A stretch of DNA of 64,000 nt from Sutcliffiella horikoshii DSM 8719 (GCA_001648575.1 LQXN01000065.1:329437-393436); one strand, 5' to 3'; positions 52,886-62,000 are shown, counted from the stretch's first letter. A program made the numbers and translations. The notes: generated from the sequence alone by a model not told the origin.

Positions 52886-53353
52886 TTACCTCGCCAATCC
52901 TCTCTCAAAAGCCGCTAGATGATTGACCGACGCATCTCGTAATCTGGTAAATACGATTCTCACATCATTTGGAATTTCTAGAGCGAGGAATTTATCATAC
53001 ATACCAATATTTTCGATTTCGCCCTCGACACCAGCTGCATAGGAATCTTTTATAGTAGGCGGTGTGGTGGCGAACTGTGGAGAGATGTCTTGGGGAATAG
53101 GGACTTGATATTGTTGAAATAAGGGCAACAGGGCACTAATGTGTCGCAGCTCGGCCTCTTGGATTCTTGCAAACGTACGGATATAGCCAAAGGTTCCAAG
53201 AATTCGATTATATCGTGCCTGAGCGAGATATTCGTCTTGCAGCGCAAAAGTAAGTATTTCAGGAAGACTTATTGATGTGGCACTGAGAGCACCTTTTGCT
53301 CCATAGGTATCAAGTGTTTGTCAATAAAAATTTGGATAAAAGGGATAAAACAT
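52886..53353 (-). pseudogene. Ferritin-like domain protein with an in-frame TGA at codon 11
   Basis: ATG 53353 has a perfect AAGGAGG nine bases upstream. The frame reads MFYPFYPNFY then TGA (53323-53321) and continues without a break for 145 codons as QTLDTYGAKGALSATSISLP to the stop at 52886. The domain has two E-x-x-R/E-x-x-H motifs (LQDEYLAQARYN, IQEAELRHIS, GEIENIGMYDKF, ASVNHLAAF), the iron-site pattern of ferritin-like DUF2202-type proteins. No alternative start is in frame after the TGA. I read it as a nonsense-mutated gene. Confidence 0.8.
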
Positions 53354-53453
53354 CGTGTAACCTCCTTCGAGTATTAATTACATAGTATATGCGCCTAAAG
53401 GAAAGTGGTGTAAACATACAAATCCAAAAAATCACTTTACTTCTAACACCTCT

Positions 53454-53500
53454 ATACTGTATGATACATAGTATAAAGCATACTGTACGACATATAGTAT
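53454..53500. promoter_or_regulatory. Tandem PadR operators
   Basis: Two 21-bp copies of ATACT-N11-AGTAT occupy 53454-53474 and 53480-53500, ending 16 bases before the PadR start. A third half site (ACATAGTAT) lies near 53372-53380. This is the ATAC/GTAT dyad class bound by PadR proteins. Confidence 0.75.
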
Positions 53501-53516
53501 AAAAAGAGGTGAGTAG

Positions 53517-53870
53517 ATGGGCGATGGTTTGTTGCAGTCGTTGACGACGGAATTGAGAAGGGGAACATTGACATTGGCGGTCTTAAGCCAATTGAGAACA
53601 CCTCAATATGGGTATTCACTTGTCCAATTGCTTGAAAAAAGTGGTATCACCATTGAACAAAGCACCCTTTATCCTTTGCTCAGGCGCTTAGAGAAGCAGG
53701 AGCTGGTGACAAGCAGTTGGGACAAAACGGAATGCAGGCCGCGCAGGTATTATGTGTTAAGTGATTATGGAACAGAGATTTTCGGAAAGTTGAAAAAGGA
53801 ATGGGATAAAACGTCTCAGGAATTATCAATTTTATTAAGGGAGGAGAATGAGGAAGATGAAACTGATTGA
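53517..53870 (+). CDS. PadR-family regulator
   Basis: A 117-residue winged-helix repressor: LAVLSQLRTPQYGYSLVQLL, STLYPLLRRLEKQELV and ECRPRRYYVLSDYG. The ribosome site is AGAGGTGAGTAG. Two dyad operators lie directly upstream. It overlaps the following HAAS gene by 14 bases. Autoregulation and repression of the HAAS gene are likely. Confidence 0.92.
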   Translation: MGDGLLQSLTTELRRGTLTLAVLSQLRTPQYGYSLVQLLEKSGITIEQSTLYPLLRRLEKQELVTSSWDKTECRPRRYYVLSDYGTEIFGKLKKEWDKTSQELSILLREENEEDETD

Positions 53871-54846
53871 GCTATATGTTCAGGAAGTGACAAGAAGGCT
53901 GCCTGAACGCCAGCGGGAAGATATTGGGCTAGAGCTCCGTTCGACCATAGAGGATATGTTGCCTGATGACCACCAGGAGGAGGATGTGAAAGCAGTACTT
54001 TCCGAGCTTGGCCATCCTGCAAAATTGGCAAGCGGTTATATGGATAAGCCGATGCATTTGATAGGTCCGCGATATTTTGATGTTTATGTGAGTTTGTTGA
54101 AGTTGATTATTCCAATCGTGATGATCATTTCGTTTTGCGCGGTGACCTTTGTAGGGATTTTTTCTTACAATGGGGAAGGGGAACTGCTCCCGGTAATATT
54201 GGGTATGATTGGAGAGGGTGTTTGGAATAGCCTTAGTGCAGGGATTCAGACATTTTTCTGGATAACACTCACCTTTGCAATCGTGGAAAGATCTGATACA
54301 TCCAATAAAACCAACCCGATTACCGCTAACTGGAAGGAATGGAGCCCGGAGGATTTAAAGGATGTTATATATATACCGAAGGAAAAAGCAATCACAAAGG
54401 TAGAATTATTCGGCAGTTTGATCTGGACGGTCATTTGGGTAGCTGGTTATTTCAATGCCAATAAATTGTTAGGGATCTATGAAAAGGGAGAAGAGGGATT
54501 GAAGCTCGTTACCCCACTATTTAATCAATCTCTATTGCTCTCATTTTGGCCCTTGGTCATATTAGTAGTCCTGTTGGAACTTGGCTTGGTGGCATATAAA
54601 TGGAAGCTTGGACAATGGACAATGAAGCTTGCCGTAGCCAATGGAGTTGTCCATGTGGTATCGTTTGCTGTCTTCATTCTCGTGTTCAGCAATTTAGCCG
54701 TATTCAATCCAGCATTTTTCACCTATTTTCAAGAACTGTTTGGTTTCACCCACCAGTTGAACCTTGTTTTCTGGGTGGCGGTGTTGATATTCCTCTTTTC
54801 TTCTCTAACAGATATCTATCAAGGTGTAAAAAAAGCCAAGCGATGA
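53857..54846 (+). CDS. HAAS-domain membrane protein
   Basis: A 329-residue protein with an N-terminal cytoplasmic HAAS-like domain (LIELYVQEVTRRLPERQRED, ..STIEDMLPDD..) and about eight helices in two clusters, separated by a charged loop at about 140-190. ATG 53857 is favoured because GGGAGGAG lies ten bases upstream; ATG 53848 is only one base after that site. It is paired with the overlapping PadR gene. The function of this class is not established; sensing of envelope state is the common guess. Confidence 0.85.
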   Translation: MKLIELYVQEVTRRLPERQREDIGLELRSTIEDMLPDDHQEEDVKAVLSELGHPAKLASGYMDKPMHLIGPRYFDVYVSLLKLIIPIVMIISFCAVTFVGIFSYNGEGELLPVILGMIGEGVWNSLSAGIQTFFWITLTFAIVERSDTSNKTNPITANWKEWSPEDLKDVIYIPKEKAITKVELFGSLIWTVIWVAGYFNANKLLGIYEKGEEGLKLVTPLFNQSLLLSFWPLVILVVLLELGLVAYKWKLGQWTMKLAVANGVVHVVSFAVFILVFSNLAVFNPAFFTYFQELFGFTHQLNLVFWVAVLIFLFSSLTDIYQGVKKAKR

Positions 54847-54985
54847 TACAATAAGGAATATGTACTAGAGGTGATTGAAACAGGGGAGGAGATTGAGTCT
54901 TTTTTTCCTGTTTTTGTCGAATCTAGGAGGAATTCTCTTAACTATCTAGAAATAGAAAGTAACTACATGCAAAGGAGATTATGAA

Positions 54986-55822
54986 ATGAATGTGAAGTTT
55001 ATCAGCAATGGAGAGGTAACCGATTTTCTAAGGGAGCACAGGGTCGAGTTCGAGGCTACTCTGTTGTCAGAGGCTGTAAATGTCGCATCCAAAATTAATG
55101 ATATTTTGCAGAAGGGCAATATCGATCTTCTGAAAAATGCCCAAACATTGATTCAACGCGTGGTCGAACAAAAAGAGTCTGAAGTTATCGCTTTTGCGGA
55201 ACAAGAAGGGGTTGCCTGGGCAAAACACTCCCTGACTTTATCCTTTAAGCTGGAGTGGGTGCAGGCGATCAGAAGGACACTTTGGAAATTCATACATAGA
55301 TATATAGAGGAAAAGGGACTATCTCTTGCGCAAGAAGATTTCTTTGAAATAGAAAAGAAAGTCAATAACAATATCGATGACTTTTTGAACACCTTCTTCC
55401 TGACTTACTCTCATTATAAAGATGAGTTGATCAAATCCCAAAAAAAGCTGGTCGAACACCTTTCAGTGCCGATCATTCCTGTTAGTCCGACAGTTGCGGT
55501 GTTGCCTTTGATTGGTAATGTAGACGACTATCGCATTCGGATCATCGAAGAAAAGTCTTTGATGGGAATATCCAAATTGATGCTGCAAACCCTTGTCATC
55601 GATCTTTCCGGTGTCACGAACATGGAACAGTGCGTCATTACAAAGTTTGAAGATATCCTTAGCGGTGTATCCATGATGGGATGTAAACCGGTCCTGACTG
55701 GCTTGCGGGCAGATCTTGTCCGTCAGATGATCAAAATGGGAGTGACCTTCCATCAATATGCAGAAACACACGGTACATTACAGCAGACATTGAAGAAGTA
55801 TTTGTCGCTGCAGGAAGTATAA
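54986..55822 (+). CDS. RsbR-type stressosome protein
   Basis: A 278-residue protein with a helical, non-heme-globin-like N-terminal sensor (1-150) and a C-terminal STAS domain (about 160-278; IPVSPTVAVLPLIGNVDDYR, LVIDLSGVTNMEQC, GCKPVLTGLRADLVRQMI). The length equals B. subtilis RsbRD (YqhA, 278). RsbR proteins build the stressosome that releases RsbT to activate sigma-B. The usual phosphorylated threonine after D-x-S-G-V may be T of VTNM, offset from the typical V-P-T-V, so phospho-control could differ. AAAGGAG precedes the ATG. Confidence 0.88.
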   Translation: MNVKFISNGEVTDFLREHRVEFEATLLSEAVNVASKINDILQKGNIDLLKNAQTLIQRVVEQKESEVIAFAEQEGVAWAKHSLTLSFKLEWVQAIRRTLWKFIHRYIEEKGLSLAQEDFFEIEKKVNNNIDDFLNTFFLTYSHYKDELIKSQKKLVEHLSVPIIPVSPTVAVLPLIGNVDDYRIRIIEEKSLMGISKLMLQTLVIDLSGVTNMEQCVITKFEDILSGVSMMGCKPVLTGLRADLVRQMIKMGVTFHQYAETHGTLQQTLKKYLSLQEV

Positions 55823-55823
55823 A

Positions 55824-55875
55824 AAGAACCGGCTGGGCCCGTGTGGTGGGAGTCCTGCCGGTTCTTGCTTTTTAT
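55824..55875 (+). terminator. Rho-independent terminator of the rsbR-like gene
   Basis: AAGAACCGGC and GCCGGTTCTT arms followed by GCTTTTTATTT. It overlaps the end of the convergent 55872-56270 gene. Confidence 0.88.
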
Positions 55876-56270
55876 TTGTCTTTTAACTGCTTTCCAAAAA
55901 TGAATGTCATCAGAGCAAAGAGGATGAAACTGATCATTAATACAGTTCCACCAACAATGTAAAATATAAGGGTGAATGTCTCTGGCAGTGCTCCAGGTTT
56001 CAAGAAGTACATCCACATCCCTGCTGTGAGTCCAAAGCTGCCGATGATTGCCGTCCACACATGGGAAGTGGCCAGCTTGGATGTTTTAGGGATGGCAAAC
56101 AAGGCATAAAAGGCAGCGAAAGCAAATAGGGAAAGCCAGCCGACCACAAGGATGTGGGCATGGATGGCACGGAAGGCATAAGAGCCAGCCCCTGCCATAT
56201 GACCTCCTATAAAGGCTCCAACTACTGCATAAATGGCAGAAAAACGGATTAACAATTTGGTTCTATTCAT
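55872..56270 (-). CDS. Four-helix membrane protein with cytochrome-oxidase-like HxH motif
   Basis: A 132-residue protein with four helices. R-A-I-H-A-H-I-L-V-V-G-W-L-S at about 35-48 resembles the His motif of short cytochrome c oxidase subunit I-like proteins in Bacillus. Haem or metal binding is a family inference. Its ATG is one base beyond the MMPL stop and has GAGAGGG upstream, so it is translated from the MMPL transcript. Confidence 0.75.
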   Translation of the reverse strand: MNRTKLLIRFSAIYAVVGAFIGGHMAGAGSYAFRAIHAHILVVGWLSLFAFAAFYALFAIPKTSKLATSHVWTAIIGSFGLTAGMWMYFLKPGALPETFTLIFYIVGGTVLMISFILFALMTFIFGKQLKDK

Positions 56271-58478
56271 TTATTCCCTCTCCTCTTCCTTCTTTTGTTC
56301 CATCGCTTTTGAAGGCCACCAGTTCCAATCTTTCAATAAAGTAACGATTGCAGGGACCAGCATGCCACGGATGATAAAGGCATCAAGCAATATACCGATA
56401 CAAACGATAAATCCAAACATAAACAACTCTAGAATCGGTTGTGTCATCAAAACGCCGAATGTTGCGGCAAGAATGACCCCGGCAGAAGAAATGACCCCTC
56501 CTGTCAATGCGACACCGCGTCTTGTAGCTTCTTTGACGGAGAAGTTGCGATTCTCCTCCTTGATCCTGGATATGAGCATAATGTTGTAATCGACACCGAG
56601 AGCTACGAGGAAAACAAACGCATAAAGCGGAATTCGATAGCTCATCCCCTCAAAGCCAAAGAAATTATGGAAGATGAACCAACTTAAGCCAAGTGCTGAG
56701 GCATATGACAGCAATATGGTTGCCATCATGTAAACCGGTGCGACAAGTGAGCGTGTATGGAAAATCAACATCCCGAATATTACGATGGTGACAGCTATTA
56801 CGATATTAATTGTATCACGATCATTAGTGGAACGGATATCAGCAGATGAAGCGGTTTCCCCGGAAAAATAAATACTGTATTCCTTAGCATCAAGTCCGCT
56901 TTCGCTTAATATCTCTTCCTTTGATTCGTTCCATTGATCGAGAAGGTCCATTGCCTCGCCCTCATATGGATTCGTGGTTAAAATGATATCAAACTTCAAC
57001 GCTTTTCCATCTTCACTGACGATTGGGCTTCCTTCTCTACCGCCGTTCGCCACGATTTCTTTTTCAGGGAGAGTGGCATGGTGAACACCGGACATGTTTA
57101 AGAAATGTTCATTCAGTCCCTCTAATGATTCAAGCTCGCTGTCAGTGAACGTGAACCCGCTCTTTTTTTCTACCAACACATTTACAGGAGCAAGTTCGCC
57201 TGCAGGGAATTTTTCTTCCAGTTGTTCAAAGCCAATCCTGGATTTCATGTCTTCCGGAAAGGATTGGATAATATTATAAGAATAGTTGGCGGTGAACAAT
57301 TGGGAGGCATTCAAAAGTAAAAAGACTAATACAATCCCCCCTGCAAGAACAGGTCTTTTCGTGACAAACCCACCGACTTTCCCCCAGAAACGATTCTTCT
57401 CTAATGTTTCTTCGCCAACTTTAGGGATGAACGGCCAGAACGCTCTGCGGCCAAAAAGGGTGAATAAGGCAGGAATCAAGGTTAGTCCCGCTAATAAAAC
57501 AATGGCAATCGTAATGGTGAATACTGGTGCAAAGCTATTGTACGGCCCATAGTCTGCCAATAAGAGTACAAGCATGGCGGCAAAAACTGTCCCCCCTGAA
57601 AATACAAGCGGCTCAGCCACCCCTTGAACAGCCTTTTGCATTGCTTTATGTTTGTCTTCCTGTTTCCTTAATTCTTCACGAAACCTGGAAAAAACAAATA
57701 GGCTATAGTCCACGGTAGCCCCGAATAAAAGAATCATAACGATGGAAATAGATTGTGCTTCAACGGTAAACACTTCGTTTTTCGCCAATATTCCAAGTAC
57801 CCGATCGACAACCTGATAGACAAATGCCACGGCCACCAACGGTATGATTGCAAGCAATGGGGAACGATAGATGATAATAAGCAATATTAATACCAAAGCG
57901 ATGGTAGAAAACAATAAAATCAAGTCAGCATTGGAAAAGATGGCAATGGTATCAGACGCGATACCGGCAGGTCCGGTTATCATCATCGTACCATCCGTCA
58001 AGACGGTATCTGTAAACGATTCAATAGCTTGGACGGTTTCGTTGACCTCGTCCATTTCCAGCCTGTCTTTTAAAAACAATGGAAGAACAAGTGTCGTCCC
58101 ATCTTCAGATAAGAAATCACCCTTCACTTGTTCGGGAAATTGATGGAATGGAACGGCAGATTGAATGGTTTCAAGCTTTGAATCTTCCTGTATCCATTGG
58201 CTGATCTCATCCACCTCTGAAAAGCCGTCTGTATTCCATGTATTATCATTTTGAAATACAAGTAATGCAAATAATCCGTTGTCATCTGGAAAATATGCAT
58301 CGAATTTTTTACTTGCAACAACAGACTGTGCTTCTTTTGGAAGGTCGTTTTCCCCTGTATTGACCTTATAGTCATTCACAGAAGGCGCAGCACTCAATGC
58401 CCCAGTCAGAATGATCCAAGCAAGCAGAATGACCCAAATTCCTTTCCTGTGGGATGCGAATTTTGCTATTCTTTTCAT
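56271..58478 (-). CDS. ydfJ: MMPL/RND-superfamily exporter (YdfJ-like)
   Basis: A 735-residue exporter with twelve helices in two halves and two large extracellular loops (about 35-180 and 390-540). GATVDYSLFVFSRFREE and GVDYNIMLISRIKEE hold the conserved Asp-Tyr pairs of the proton pathway. It resembles B. subtilis YdfJ, which is also under a two-component system (YdfHI), though of another type. GAGGG is about nine bases before the ATG. It is divergent from an OmpR-type two-component system that should control it. Confidence 0.92.
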   Translation of the reverse strand: MKRIAKFASHRKGIWVILLAWIILTGALSAAPSVNDYKVNTGENDLPKEAQSVVASKKFDAYFPDDNGLFALLVFQNDNTWNTDGFSEVDEISQWIQEDSKLETIQSAVPFHQFPEQVKGDFLSEDGTTLVLPLFLKDRLEMDEVNETVQAIESFTDTVLTDGTMMITGPAGIASDTIAIFSNADLILLFSTIALVLILLIIIYRSPLLAIIPLVAVAFVYQVVDRVLGILAKNEVFTVEAQSISIVMILLFGATVDYSLFVFSRFREELRKQEDKHKAMQKAVQGVAEPLVFSGGTVFAAMLVLLLADYGPYNSFAPVFTITIAIVLLAGLTLIPALFTLFGRRAFWPFIPKVGEETLEKNRFWGKVGGFVTKRPVLAGGIVLVFLLLNASQLFTANYSYNIIQSFPEDMKSRIGFEQLEEKFPAGELAPVNVLVEKKSGFTFTDSELESLEGLNEHFLNMSGVHHATLPEKEIVANGGREGSPIVSEDGKALKFDIILTTNPYEGEAMDLLDQWNESKEEILSESGLDAKEYSIYFSGETASSADIRSTNDRDTINIVIAVTIVIFGMLIFHTRSLVAPVYMMATILLSYASALGLSWFIFHNFFGFEGMSYRIPLYAFVFLVALGVDYNIMLISRIKEENRNFSVKEATRRGVALTGGVISSAGVILAATFGVLMTQPILELFMFGFIVCIGILLDAFIIRGMLVPAIVTLLKDWNWWPSKAMEQKKEEERE

Positions 58479-58556
58479 TAAAGTACCCTCTTTCGTTGTT
58501 ACTTTTTTTATATGGTGCTTTACAGCTTCTGAACGATGTTAAGAATAGCATGGGAA

Positions 58557-58610
58557 TGTTAATGAAATGTTAACGAGAAAAGGAGACTAGAAGTGTTAAC
58601 GAACTATTAA
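58557..58610. promoter_or_regulatory. OmpR-type direct-repeat binding sites
   Basis: TGTTAA at 58557 and 58568, then TGTTAA at 58594 and TATTAA at 58605, each pair with an 11-bp period. On the minus strand they read TTAACA, the PhoP-box hexamer of Bacillus, oriented toward the MMPL gene. Direct repeats with about one helical turn spacing suit an OmpR-family dimer. Confidence 0.7.
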
Positions 58611-58666
58611 CAATTAGCTGAGATAATGGAGTAAATCAAACTGGAGAGGGAAGAAAGGGAACAACC

Positions 58667-59353
58667 ATGAAAATATTAATAGTAGAAGATGATATCAATA
58701 TAAGGTCCATTATCCAGATGTATATGTCGAAACAAGGATATGAAACCATTGTGGCAGTAAATGGTGAGGAAGCATTGGAGCTTTACTATGGAATGAATCC
58801 CGATTGTATCATCCTGGATCTTATGCTGCCGGAAATGGATGGTTGGGAAGTATGTAAATTGATACGTCTGGATGACCCGATCATCCCCATCATCATGCTA
58901 ACGGGAAAAGGAGAAAGCTACGATATAGTGAAAGGACTGGAGCTTGGGGCAGACGATTATATCGTCAAACCGTTTGATCCGAATGAGTTGTCTGCAAGGG
59001 TAAAAGCTGCTTTAAGAAGGGTAGCACCTTCCAATCAGCAAAGGGACATCGTTCAATTAAAGGATTTTATGATTAACCTGCAAGATTTCAGGTTGCGCAT
59101 TGGCAGCAAAGATGTAAAGCTTGCCCCAAAGGAACTGGAATTGCTCTATTATTTTGCCTATCATCATGACCAGGTTCTCTCTAAGCAACAGCTATTGGAC
59201 AAGATTTGGGGTTATGATTTTGACGGGGACCCCAGAACCATCGATGTCCATATTAAGCGGGTCAGGGATAAACTGTCTTCTAATGGTTCTACATGGTCCA
59301 TCACAACCATCCGCGGTGTAGGCTATCGATTTGAGGAAAAGCCATATGAATAA
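58667..59353 (+). CDS. OmpR-family response regulator
   Basis: A 228-residue regulator. The receiver (1-120) has acidic D8/D9, phospho-acceptor D51 (LDLMLPEMDG), the switch Thr in MLTGKG and K in YIVKPFDP. The C-terminal winged helix (130-226) ends GVGYRF. AAAGGGAACAACC precedes the ATG. The histidine kinase gene overlaps it. Direct-repeat boxes upstream of both divergent genes suggest it regulates ydfJ and itself. Confidence 0.95.
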   Translation: MKILIVEDDINIRSIIQMYMSKQGYETIVAVNGEEALELYYGMNPDCIILDLMLPEMDGWEVCKLIRLDDPIIPIIMLTGKGESYDIVKGLELGADDYIVKPFDPNELSARVKAALRRVAPSNQQRDIVQLKDFMINLQDFRLRIGSKDVKLAPKELELLYYFAYHHDQVLSKQQLLDKIWGYDFDGDPRTIDVHIKRVRDKLSSNGSTWSITTIRGVGYRFEEKPYE

Positions 59354-60731
59354 AATATTTTATAAACTATTTTTCATATATGCCCTGATCATTACGAGTC
59401 TGTTCATCATTTTTGGCCTTATCTTCTTGTATCTGTTTCATGTTGATCTTTATGAGGATTTTGAAGAGACGTATATACATCAGCAACAACAGATCACAAA
59501 AGTACTCACAGCAAGCGAAGCGTTTGGTTGGTCAAAAGAAGAGACAAAGACAGCCCTAGAACCGATGTTAGATGAAAAGGACTTCCATGTATTCCTGTTT
59601 GATACCGATGGGAATAGGATCTTTACCGATGTCCCATTTAATAAAGGGGAGATTGAAAATGCCATATTGGAAAAAGCGAAGTCAGGAGAGTATGTTGCAA
59701 AAGGCGGCCGGACTAATGGGAGTCTAAGTTATATGATTGCCTCGCCAATAGAAGGGGAAGTGATCATGGTCATGATTTTCCATGATTTAAGCCACGCTTA
59801 TCAACAGGTCCTGTATATGATCCTGCTAACATTTGCCATCACCATTGCCATCGCCGGTATCATCATATGGTTCCTTTCTGCCAAATTAACCGCCCCATTA
59901 AGGGATATGAATGAAATTGCATTAAGATTTGCGAAAGGGGATTTCTCTCAATCTGTACAGATTTCCTCTAAGGACGAAATCGGTCAACTTGGAGAAAGTT
60001 TCAATCATATGGCAGCAGAGCTGAATTCTTTGGAGGAAACAAGAAAAGACTTTATTGCCAATGTGTCTCACGATTTGCGCACACCACTGACTTCCATAAA
60101 AGGTTTTCTGATTGCCTTGTTGGATGATACGATTCCAGCCGCTCAACGAAAAGAATTTTATCTGTTGATGAAGGATGAAACAGAGCGTGTCATCAAGCTT
60201 GTCAATGATACCCTCGATATGTCGCAATTGGAGGCAGGTCAAGTCACGCTTAAACCTTCTTCTTATAATTTGACGAAACAGCTGCAGTTGATTGCCGTGA
60301 AGCTTGAACCACTTCTTGCAAACAAGAAATTGGACATAAAGCTTATACCTGATAATGAGGAAATAATCGTGGTTGCTGACAGAGACCGTATCGAACAGGC
60401 ACTCATCAACCTTTTGCAAAATGCCATCCAGGTATCCCCCAATCATCAGGACATTCAAGTGTTCCTGGAAAAGCAGGGAGAAGAGGTTGTTGTAAAGGTA
60501 GTGGATCATGGAGAGGGGATTAGGGAAGAGAATCTCGCCCACATCTGGGAACGGTTCTATAAAACCGACAAAGCAAGATCCAGCAAAACCGGCGTCGGAA
60601 TCGGCCTCTCCATTGTGAAATCCATTATGGATTTACATGGGACGACCATCCATGTGGAAAGTAAGGTCGGGGAAGGTACAGTGTTTCGGTTTGCGTTGCC
60701 GTTGATGGAAACGAATAGAAAAGGGGTCTGA
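59346..60731 (+). CDS. Sensor histidine kinase
   Basis: A 461-residue kinase: helix 1 at 8-30, an extracellular domain of about 120 residues, helix 2 near 155-177, HAMP (about 178-232), H-box FIANVSHDLRTPLTSIKG, N-box QALINLLQNAIQ, G boxes DHGEGI and GVGIGLSIV. ATG 59346 overlaps the regulator stop and has GAGGAAAAG upstream. The last residues and stop (KGV*) lie in a GGGGTCTGACCC word. Confidence 0.94.
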   Translation: MNKIFYKLFFIYALIITSLFIIFGLIFLYLFHVDLYEDFEETYIHQQQQITKVLTASEAFGWSKEETKTALEPMLDEKDFHVFLFDTDGNRIFTDVPFNKGEIENAILEKAKSGEYVAKGGRTNGSLSYMIASPIEGEVIMVMIFHDLSHAYQQVLYMILLTFAITIAIAGIIIWFLSAKLTAPLRDMNEIALRFAKGDFSQSVQISSKDEIGQLGESFNHMAAELNSLEETRKDFIANVSHDLRTPLTSIKGFLIALLDDTIPAAQRKEFYLLMKDETERVIKLVNDTLDMSQLEAGQVTLKPSSYNLTKQLQLIAVKLEPLLANKKLDIKLIPDNEEIIVVADRDRIEQALINLLQNAIQVSPNHQDIQVFLEKQGEEVVVKVVDHGEGIREENLAHIWERFYKTDKARSSKTGVGIGLSIVKSIMDLHGTTIHVESKVGEGTVFRFALPLMETNRKGV

Positions 60732-60802
60732 CCCGCTGTGCGTTAATGCGCTAAAGTGTTTTTCGTCTGATTGAAGTTGCTTTTTGGGGATGTTAGTTGA
60801 AT

Positions 60803-60863
60803 TTGTCTTCACGGCATAAATAGAAGACAAGCGTGAGTGTAATCTTCACCCTCGCTTGTCTTC
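60803..60863. other. Competing hairpin arms between the kinase and TetR genes
   Basis: TTGTCTTC at 60803-60810, GAAGACAAGCG at 60823-60833, and CGCTTGTCTTC at 60853-60863. The middle arm can pair with either neighbour: eight bp on the left, eleven on the right. No strong T-run follows. It probably ends transcripts from one or both converging genes, but the three-arm layout is unusual. Confidence 0.6.
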
Positions 60864-60912
60864 GGTAACTTTATATATAAGCTAGTTATCTTTATAATCT
60901 CTATACTAAAAG

Positions 60913-61818
60913 TCATCTATTGTCCGATTTAATATACCTCTCGACAAGTTCTTGAAGTCTGGTCCAATTCGTTCCAACTTTAGTAACAAAAGCTTTGTCC
61001 TCTTTTAGGCTCACCATCGCACTCTCCACCAAGAAGCGCCGTGGTGGACAGCGTTTTTCCCCGCTTAATTCTTCCTTGATAAAGTCCAAGAGCTCTGATA
61101 ACCGATCATGCTCAGGTTCACCGAAGAGGTTCTTTTTCAAGTCGTTCACAGCATGAGCAATCGCATGTGGAAGTGGCAGCTCTTTCTCTCCTGCCAGCGG
61201 CACCCAGCGTGCCATCGACTCTGCTTCTACCAATACCTCACCGGACTCTGATACATCCTCCACTATCTTCACCAAGCGATTAACGCTATATTGGACAACC
61301 TTATGAATATCCAACTTTTTGTCGTGGGTCATGGTGTAATAGCGGATACCGTGATTCAAGATCCCGAGATACATGATGGCGCAATCCCAAAGGTAATCTT
61401 GTTTTTCCTCTCCAAATATCTCCAAGAATCGTTGATGCACCCATCTCAGCATCCTTAGCTGACTTTTTTGGATGAAATCCTTTAGTTCCGAATCATTGAT
61501 GAAGATGACTTCCTCGAATAGCGAAATCAATTTGTTTGCCCGGTTTGTCTCCATTTGTAATTCGAATTGCTTGATGAAAATGTTAATATCGGACGGATCC
61601 TCGCCAATCAGCAGGTCATTCCGTTCTTTTTCCATTTCTGCATACAAGGTCTTAAATAGAGAGATTAATAATTCGTTCTTAGAGGAAAAATAGTTATAAA
61701 AGGTTCCCTTGGCAATCCCGCTCTCATCTAAAATGTCTTGGATGGAAGATGCCTGAAATCCCTTTTCTATAAAAAGTTTATGTGCACATGCAAGAACATG
61801 TTTTTTCCGATTCTTCAT
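60913..61818 (-). CDS. TetR-family regulator, long form
   Basis: A 301-residue regulator, unusually long for TetR (about 190-220). The N-terminal helix-turn-helix is QDILDESGIAKGTFYNYFSS. After the usual ligand domain (to about 200) there is an extra region of about 100 residues (from SMARWVPLAGEKEL) that I do not recognise. It is divergent from a DHA2 MFS exporter and should repress it through the repeated sites in the shared interval. B. subtilis YhgD is a possible relative, from memory. Confidence 0.85.
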   Translation of the reverse strand: MKNRKKHVLACAHKLFIEKGFQASSIQDILDESGIAKGTFYNYFSSKNELLISLFKTLYAEMEKERNDLLIGEDPSDINIFIKQFELQMETNRANKLISLFEEVIFINDSELKDFIQKSQLRMLRWVHQRFLEIFGEEKQDYLWDCAIMYLGILNHGIRYYTMTHDKKLDIHKVVQYSVNRLVKIVEDVSESGEVLVEAESMARWVPLAGEKELPLPHAIAHAVNDLKKNLFGEPEHDRLSELLDFIKEELSGEKRCPPRRFLVESAMVSLKEDKAFVTKVGTNWTRLQELVERYIKSDNR

Positions 61819-61839
61819 TTTATCACCTAACTAAAATAG

Positions 61840-61987
61840 ACTGGTGGTACAAAAATAATACTACACGAAAGATAATCTTTATACAAATAGCAAATTGACA
61901 AAGTTTTCATGATTGATAATTTTGTACTGATGGTATAAAATCGAAATAGATGTAATAGTAGTATAAAAAATGTACTGTTAGTATAAA
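61840..61987. promoter_or_regulatory. Repeated operator-like sites and promoter in the TetR/MFS interval
   Basis: Similar words with ACTG-N2-GTA: ACTGGTGGTACAAA (61840), GTACTGATGGTATAAA (61924) and GTACTGTTAGTATAAA (61972); AGTAGTATAAA (61957) is a partial one. TTGACA at 61895 with TAATTT after 16 bases is a promoter candidate for the MFS gene, with the second site covering its start. Confidence 0.6.
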
Positions 61988-62000
61988 TGGAGGAGAAAGA

